This document shows positions 32,510-37,171 of a DNA stretch of 37,171 nucleotides, in pieces. The DNA comes from an uncultured delta proteobacterium (GTDB lineage: Bacteria > Bdellovibrionota_C > UBA2361 > CAIXSY01): the NCBI GenBank assembly GCA_903922175.1, contig CAIXSY010000216.1:1-37171 (forward strand). The letters run 5' to 3'. The notes below the pieces were generated by a model, which did no database searches, was not told the DNA's origin, and worked only from the letters and a program-made list of their open reading frames with translations. Each line of letters begins with the position of its first letter. The first letter of the stretch is position 1. A program made the translations under genes and the position numbers.

Positions 32510-33539
32510 GTTCGACTTCCTTGCCAAGGTAGGCCTCAATAACGCGGGGATTGGCGCGAATCTCGTCGGGGGTACCTTCGGCGATCTTATGCCCGTAGTC
32601 GAGTACGGCGATGCGATCGGAGATCTCCATAACGACGCGCATGTGGTGTTCGATCAAGACAATGGTAATGCCCTTATCGCGAATGCGCCGGATTAAGTGG
32701 AGCAGCTCCATCGACTCTTTAGGGTTAAGGCCTGCAGCGGGCTCGTCGAGGAGGAGCAGCCTAGGTTGAGCAGCAAGGGCTCGACCGATCTCCAGTCTGC
32801 GTTGTAATCCATAAGGCAGATTCCCGGCGAGGGTCTCTTCTGATTCGCCGAGCTCGATAAATTCCATAATCCGCCGAGCGCGCACGGTGGCGCGCAGGCG
32901 TTCACGCCAAAAACGTGGCAGGTGTAGTGCCGAGGACAGAAACGAACTTCCCAAACGTACCTGCATCCCCGCTAGAATATTGTCGAGCACGCTCATCATC
33001 GGGAATAGGCGAATGTTCTGGAATGTACGCGAGACACCGAGATAGGTGATACGTTCCGGGGCGCGCCGTGCGGCCAGCCAAAACGACCACGATGCCGCAA
33101 ATCCAAGAATTGCGCCGCAACCAAAGGGGAGAAGTGATGCGTAGGGAGGGAGCTCGGATACAAATTGCCAAAAGTGCGACCAGGCTTGGCCCCAGTGAAA
33201 GGGCTGCTGATAGACGTATAAACTGACGATGATCTGCTGCCACAGGTCCTGCAGGTTAAACGCCAGAAACACGCTGACGCCAACGGCGATGGCAGTGAAG
33301 AGGAATACGATCAGCGTTGCCATCGAAAACTGCGCTGCGGCCTCACGCCCATGGTAGCGCAGCGATCCCTTGGTTGGCTGGTACACGCCGCTGATCACAT
33401 TAAACAGGGTAGTTTTTCCGGCTCCGTTTGGCCCGATGATGGAAAGGATCTCTCCTGCCTGAACTTGAAGCGAGACATTGTTCACCGCGGTGACGCCACC
33501 GAACGAGACGGTTAGATCTTTAAGTTCAAGAATGCTCAT
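32502..33539 (-). CDS. livG: LivG-like ATPase with two-helix membrane insertion
   Basis: First cytoplasmic ATPase of the LIV-type importer, 345 aa against about 255 in the family. Walker [10 protein letters not shown] (36-44), Q-loop RTFQN (171-175), signature [16 protein letters not shown] (from 240), Walker [14 protein letters not shown] (261-273), and the switch IEHHM (296-300) are all in place. Between GSLRYHGRE (58-66) and the normal [18 protein letters not shown] (from about 158) lies a foreign stretch of about 92 residues. It has two hydrophobic helices, about 73-94 ([20 protein letters not shown]) and 133-156 ([20 protein letters not shown]), joined by an aromatic-rich loop ([14 protein letters not shown]). 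Because it is even in number of helices, the ATPase stays cytoplasmic. It starts one base after the livM stop (TAGATG). Start and end are solid; the function of the insertion is unknown. Confidence 0.93.
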   Translation of the reverse strand: MSILELKDLTVSFGGVTAVNNVSLQVQAGEILSIIGPNGAGKTTLFNVISGVYQPTKGSLRYHGREAAAQFSMATLIVFLFTAIAVGVSVFLAFNLQDLWQQIIVSLYVYQQPFHWGQAWSHFWQFVSELPPYASLLPFGCGAILGFAASWSFWLAARRAPERITYLGVSRTFQNIRLFPMMSVLDNILAGMQVRLGSSFLSSALHLPRFWRERLRATVRARRIMEFIELGESEETLAGNLPYGLQRRLEIGRALAAQPRLLLLDEPAAGLNPKESMELLHLIRRIRDKGITIVLIEHHMRVVMEISDRIAVLDYGHKIAEGTPDEIRANPRVIEAYLGKEVEHG

Positions 33540-34562
33540 CTAGCGTCGCCCCTGTGTTGTCGGTCCCAGAATTCCCTCTGGCCGAAAACGCATCATCAGT
33601 ATGAGCACGAGTCCGAAGATCATGTACTTCCAGTTGGTCGGTGAGAGGAATATCGCCGCAGCACTCGAGCTGTCGGAGGTGCCCAAGAAGCGGGCGAGGC
33701 GATCGAGGACGATGGAGTTGATTCCGACCATGATAATGCTTCCCAAGACGACGCCGCGAATGCTGCTTAAGCCCCCGACGATAATGATGCACAGAACGAG
33801 AACCGAGAGGTTGAAGTCGTAATTACCGGGTTCGCCTGTGGAGCTAAAGTAGGAGGCCCAGAGTGCACCGGCTAATCCGGCAAACGCCGCGCTGCAGCTA
33901 AAGGCCAAAAGCTTGGCCCGCACAATGTATATCCCCATTGAGCGCGCGGCGAGTTCATCCTCGCGTATCGCAAACCACATCCGTCCATGACGTGAATGTT
34001 CGAGGTTGTAGCTGATCCAGAGAGTCGCCGCGAGGACTGTTGCCAACAGATAGTACCAGGCGCTGTGGTCGGCGGAGCTTAAGGTGTAGCCAAAGAGTGA
34101 GGGATAGGGCAGGGGGTTAATGCCTTGCGTGCCTTTGGTGATCCCATCAAGGTTCCGCAGCAGATCTTGGACTATCTCTCCGAATCCGAGGGTAACGATG
34201 GCGAGGTAATCACCGCGTAGGCGGATAGCCGGTAATCCCAGCATCAAGCCGGAAGCAGCGGCGCAGAGCATGGCGGCGAGAAGCCCGGGCCAGAAGCCGA
34301 TCTGGAACGGATAAATTGATGAGGTTAGAATTGCATACGAATACACGCCGATGGCCATGAAGCCCGCAGAGCCGAGGTTGAGTAGTCCGCACATCCCGGT
34401 GACGACGTTGAGCCCGAGCCCGATAATGGCAAAGATAAACACCGTGCGCAGTGAGCCGGAGATCTGTAGCGCTGCTGGCAGTGCTTGTTCCCATCCCGGC
34501 AGGGTGAGGAGCCCAGCGCAGAGGAGTGCGAAGAGCGGGTATCTCTTAATTAGCTGTAGCAT
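33540..34562 (-). CDS. livM: LivM, permease of branched-chain amino-acid ABC transporter
   Basis: Multi-pass inner-membrane permease, 340 aa, with eight or more hydrophobic segments. LivM hallmarks are IIGLGLNVVTGMCGLLNLGSA (start of the core), FMAIGVYSYAIL, LAIVTLGFGEIVQ, the ATPase-contact loop WFAIREDELAARSMGI, and the GGLSSIRGVVLGSIIMVGIN segment. Its ATG overlaps the livH stop by one base (TAATG), and its stop abuts the livG start, so translation is coupled along the operon. No frameshift or missing region is seen. Confidence 0.95.
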   Translation of the reverse strand: MLQLIKRYPLFALLCAGLLTLPGWEQALPAALQISGSLRTVFIFAIIGLGLNVVTGMCGLLNLGSAGFMAIGVYSYAILTSSIYPFQIGFWPGLLAAMLCAAASGLMLGLPAIRLRGDYLAIVTLGFGEIVQDLLRNLDGITKGTQGINPLPYPSLFGYTLSSADHSAWYYLLATVLAATLWISYNLEHSRHGRMWFAIREDELAARSMGIYIVRAKLLAFSCSAAFAGLAGALWASYFSSTGEPGNYDFNLSVLVLCIIIVGGLSSIRGVVLGSIIMVGINSIVLDRLARFLGTSDSSSAAAIFLSPTNWKYMIFGLVLILMMRFRPEGILGPTTQGRR

Positions 34563-35524
34563 TAGACCTTCTCCCGCACGCGAGCGCCAAGCAGCCCAGA
34601 GGGGCGGAACACGAGCACCATAATTAAGATCAGAAACACGACGGAATTAGTCCACTGCGTGGCCACGTACTGGTCGCTCATGGCACGAATGATGCCGATC
34701 GCAATTCCGCCGAGCATGGCCCCAGGGAGGTTGCCTATTCCGCCGAGGACGGCGGCGGTGAAAGCATCCATGCCGACACGGAACCCCATCTGGAAGTGAA
34801 GCGAGTTGTTATAGAGCGCATTGACGACGCTGGCCACACCGCCGAGCATACCGCCAAGAATAAAGGTGCGTCCGATAATTTTATTGGTATCGATCCCCAT
34901 CAGTTCGGCAGCGGTTGGGTTTTGGGCGACGGCGCGCATGGCTTTGCCCGTGCGGGTGTATTTGACGAAGATGGTCAGGGCCACAAGCAGCGGGACGGTG
35001 ACGACAAAGACGAGCAGATCTTTGGCTGAAAAGTAGATCACGCTGTCACCAAGTAGATTGTCGTTGGAAAGAAGTGCCGGGAATGACTTCCACGACGAGG
35101 GCGCCTTCCCAAAGCCAAAGACCTCAAGCGGCAGTCCACCCCAGAAGAGGCCGATATTCATTAATATGAATGAGACCCCGATGGCTGATACTAATGGCGC
35201 GAGCCGTGATGATCGTCGCAGCGGCTGATAGGCCAGTCGATCGATGGTCCAATTAACCGCCGCGCAAAAAAGCGGGGTGCTGCAGAGAAGCACGGCGACG
35301 GCGGCAAAATTATTCCCGCCACCGGCATCGGCCGCGGCAAAACCGCAGACACCGACGAGGGTGAGGGCAAAAAAGTTGCCCAACATGAAGAGGTCCCCAT
35401 GGGCGAAGTTGATCAGTTCGATGATCCCGTAAACCATGGTATAGCCGATGGCGATCAGTGCTAGGATCGTGCCATTGGAGAGTCCGGTGAGGAGCTGCTG
35501 CAGAAATACATCGAGGTCAGACAT
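34562..35524 (-). CDS. livH: LivH, permease of branched-chain amino-acid ABC transporter
   Basis: The partner inner-membrane permease, 320 aa. Recognised by FLQQLLTGLSNGTILALIAI near the N-terminus, GYTMVYGIIELINFAHGDLF, LAYQPLRRSSRLAPLVSAIG, the ATPase-contact loop AVAQNPTAAELMGID, and GMDAFTAAVLGGIGNLPGAM. The frame begins at TTG 35536; ATG 35524 is preferred, as family members start a few residues before FLQQLL. No clear ribosome site. It lies 21 bases after livK. Confidence 0.95.
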   Translation of the reverse strand: MSDLDVFLQQLLTGLSNGTILALIAIGYTMVYGIIELINFAHGDLFMLGNFFALTLVGVCGFAAADAGGGNNFAAVAVLLCSTPLFCAAVNWTIDRLAYQPLRRSSRLAPLVSAIGVSFILMNIGLFWGGLPLEVFGFGKAPSSWKSFPALLSNDNLLGDSVIYFSAKDLLVFVVTVPLLVALTIFVKYTRTGKAMRAVAQNPTAAELMGIDTNKIIGRTFILGGMLGGVASVVNALYNNSLHFQMGFRVGMDAFTAAVLGGIGNLPGAMLGGIAIGIIRAMSDQYVATQWTNSVVFLILIMVLVFRPSGLLGARVREKV

Positions 35525-35545
35525 ACGTGCTATCAATAACTTTTG

Positions 35546-36736
35546 CTAATCACCGAGTATTTTGACGAATTCGAACTTCCCGCCCTTCACGGTATTAGCG
35601 CTCATCGTTTTAAGCGTGGTGTCGCCGTTCTCGTCAAAGGACCAGCGTCCGAGGGCACCGTCGAAGTCTTTGGTTGCCGCCACGGCCTGCACAATTGCGG
35701 CGCGATCTTTTTTGCCGGCGCGGCGGATGCCGTCAAGGACAACGCGCATAGCTTCGTAGCCATAGGCAGCATAGCCTTCAGGCTCACTCTGGTAGCGGGC
35801 TTTGTAGGCTTCGTAGAACTTTTTGCCGTTACCTTCGAGCTTCGAGGTCGGAATCCCGCCGAAGGTGATAAAGGCTGTGCCCTCGACGTTCTCCTTCCCC
35901 GCAGCGTCGATGAAGGGGGTTTCAAAGCAGCCGTCGGGAATCATAAACTTAACCTTCATGCCGGATGCTCGTAGATCTTTGACGAGCTGTCCGGCGTTGG
36001 TCTGGGTAGTGCCTCCAAAATACACCAGATCCGGCGCGGTCTGGCGGATTTTTGTGGCCAGTGATCGATAGTTGGCTGCTTTGGGATCGATCCCCTCGAT
36101 GCCTAGTATCTGAATATCATGTTTCGCCGCCTCTTTAATAAAGATGCTGGCGATACCCTTGCCGTACAGCTCGCGGTCGTGCAAGACGAAGGCACGCTTT
36201 ACACCGAGCTCTTTGGCCCAGAGCACAGCGACGTAGCCCTGGATGTCATCGGCGGGGACGACACGGAAGAACGAAACCTTGCCGCTGGGGCGATAGACCA
36301 TCGGCTCGTTGGGCTCGCCGATGCCGGGCTTGGTTAACCCGGGCCAGGTATTAGCTGGGCTTACCATCACCAATCCGGCCTGATTGAGCTTCGGCATCGA
36401 GATCTTGGCGGCGCCGGAATTGTAGGTGCCGATGTAGGCCATCACGTCGGCATCGTTGACAGCGCGGTCAGCGTTAGCCGTCTCGATCGCCGGATCCCAT
36501 GCGCCGCGCTCAGGCGAGGCGTCATCCCAATCCTCATAGCTAATCTTGAAACCGGCAACGCTAGCTCCAACGTCATCGATAGCGAGCTTTATTCCGTTGA
36601 CGATGGAAGATGACTGCGAGTTGGCGCTACCGGTACGCGGTAAGCTCGAGACGATTTTTATGGTCCCGGCCCCCTCGGCCAAAACGCCCGAGGTAATAAC
36701 AAAAGAGGTGAGAAGCGAAAGAAGGAGACGTGGCAT
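35546..36736 (-). CDS. livK: LivK-type substrate-binding protein
   Basis: Periplasmic type I solute-binding protein of the LIV importer, 396 aa. ATG 36736 is chosen because GAGGAATCCT directly precedes it and gives a clean signal peptide, MPRLLLSLLTSFVITSGVLA with cleavage near LAE; the frame's first ATG lies seven codons upstream. Mature features: TIKIVSSLPRTGSANSQSSS at the start of lobe 1, GIKLAIDDVGA, VMAYIGTYNSGAAKISMPKL, SPANTWPGLTKPG (ligand side), and the C-terminal GYEAMRVVLDGIRRAGKKD and KDFDGALGRWSFDENGD. The actual ligand (branched-chain or other amino acid) cannot be told from the sequence. Confidence 0.93.
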   Translation of the reverse strand: MPRLLLSLLTSFVITSGVLAEGAGTIKIVSSLPRTGSANSQSSSIVNGIKLAIDDVGASVAGFKISYEDWDDASPERGAWDPAIETANADRAVNDADVMAYIGTYNSGAAKISMPKLNQAGLVMVSPANTWPGLTKPGIGEPNEPMVYRPSGKVSFFRVVPADDIQGYVAVLWAKELGVKRAFVLHDRELYGKGIASIFIKEAAKHDIQILGIEGIDPKAANYRSLATKIRQTAPDLVYFGGTTQTNAGQLVKDLRASGMKVKFMIPDGCFETPFIDAAGKENVEGTAFITFGGIPTSKLEGNGKKFYEAYKARYQSEPEGYAAYGYEAMRVVLDGIRRAGKKDRAAIVQAVAATKDFDGALGRWSFDENGDTTLKTMSANTVKGGKFEFVKILGD

Positions 36737-36782
36737 AGGATTCCTCGACATGAGCATTGGGTGAAACTAGAAAATACCTATT

Positions 36783-36812
36783 CTTATAGCCTTCTTGGAG
36801 CACAGAAGACAA
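36783..36812 (-). promoter_or_regulatory. Candidate liv operon promoter
   Basis: On the minus strand, TTGTCT (36812-36807) and TATAAG (36788-36783) are separated by 18 bases, about 46 bases upstream of the livK ATG. A TATATATAG stretch lies further upstream. Reasonable sigma-70 fit, but no regulator site was identified. Confidence 0.4.
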
Positions 36813-36869
36813 CCGGAAATACGGGGTATCGCTATATATATCGGATAGTTAACTCATTAAAATGTACCT

Positions 36870-37109
36870 GCTCAATAACCCCGGGTGGTCTAATAATTCG
36901 TGCTCGTGGTCGTGCTCGTGGCCTGTTGTGAGCTTGTCGAACGGTCGCGGTCGAAGAGGGTGCCGAATCGGCTAGCCGCCCCTTCTCACAGACTCTCAAT
37001 TACCCTATTCATTCCAGAAAGTCAGAGCGTTTCTTCAAAAACACCCCTGTTCGGTAAGGGGCGAGCTTAGCTCGCCTTTTCTCACTTCGTGAGAAAAGGC
37101 GGCTAGTTA
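36870..37109. repeat. Hairpin repeat family 2, copy d
   Basis: Nearly identical to 28153-28380, including the CGCCTTTTCTCAC-TTC-GTG stem, but with 12 extra bases (CGTGCTCGTGGT, two hexamers) in the left arm (36899-36922). After GGCTAGTTA (to 37109) the copies part: the right arm is missing and the sequence continues AGAGCCTGTCCGGAAACAGC to the window edge, so copy d appears cut or interrupted there. Confidence 0.85.
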
Positions 37110-37171
37110 GAGCCTGTCCGGAAACAGCGAAAGCGCGATAGGACGGGAGAAATAAGTGAAATAGTAGAGTA

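Noticed and set aside
37110-37171. Insertion-sequence end at the right edge
   Set aside because: AGAGCCTGTCCGGAAA looks like a possible IS terminus where the repeat breaks off, but the window ends before any partner end or transposase could be seen.

Overview
The window reads as a chromosomal segment of a Gram-negative bacterium: it has an OprB-type outer-membrane porin, a lipoprotein, Sec signal peptides, an AddAB-type helicase-nuclease pair, a YheU-family protein, SlyD, MscL and a complete branched-chain amino-acid ABC transporter. Most genes look like ordinary vertically kept housekeeping genes. I cannot name the lineage from sequence alone; an uncultured proteobacterial or bdellovibrionota/myxococcota-like organism would fit. 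No rRNA, tRNA or CRISPR array was seen.

Layout, left to right. 1-1.7 kb: a short unrecognised gene and a 3'-truncated IS630-type transposase among hairpins. 1.7-3.5 kb (-): P1B-type metal ATPase with an unusual TPCP metal motif. 3.9-10.1 kb (+): addB-like, addA-like and yheU as a tight operon, closed by a hairpin. 10.3-13.7 kb (+): three secreted proteins of unknown role, the last with a C-terminal dockerin-like calcium-binding module. 13.7-18.5 kb: a noncoding stretch with a TTA-flanked MITE, a 680-aa orphan protein, a SAM methyltransferase and a 395-aa protein with a segment resembling the RNA polymerase alpha C-terminal domain. 19-24 kb: an Rrf2/IscR-like cysteine-bearing regulator divergent from sufB-sufC-sufD, with a tiny lipoprotein overlapping sufD. 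24-26.3 kb: porin, winged-helix protein and a 55-aa YjfB-like protein. 26.3-31.5 kb (-): mscL, slyD, a PEBP-family protein, a 23S/tRNA m5U methyltransferase, a universal stress protein and a degenerate receiver-domain protein. 31.8-36.7 kb (-): livK-livH-livM-livG-livF.

Two things stand out. First, LivG carries an in-frame insertion of about 92 residues with two predicted membrane helices between its Walker A and Q-loop, so a normally soluble ATPase subunit appears membrane-anchored. Second, almost every intergenic gap is filled with long hairpin repeats of at least three families: elements with hairpin ends near sufB and the P-type ATPase; elements with GCTCATTAACCCCGGGTAA-like ends; and TTA-flanked MITEs with GGCCCTGTTAATT ends. 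The hairpin arms of the first two families are built from a shared hexamer register (NNTGNT), and two near-identical copies differ by exactly two hexamers. One MITE is inserted exactly at the stop codon of the methyltransferase gene, and its TTA duplication supplies that stop.
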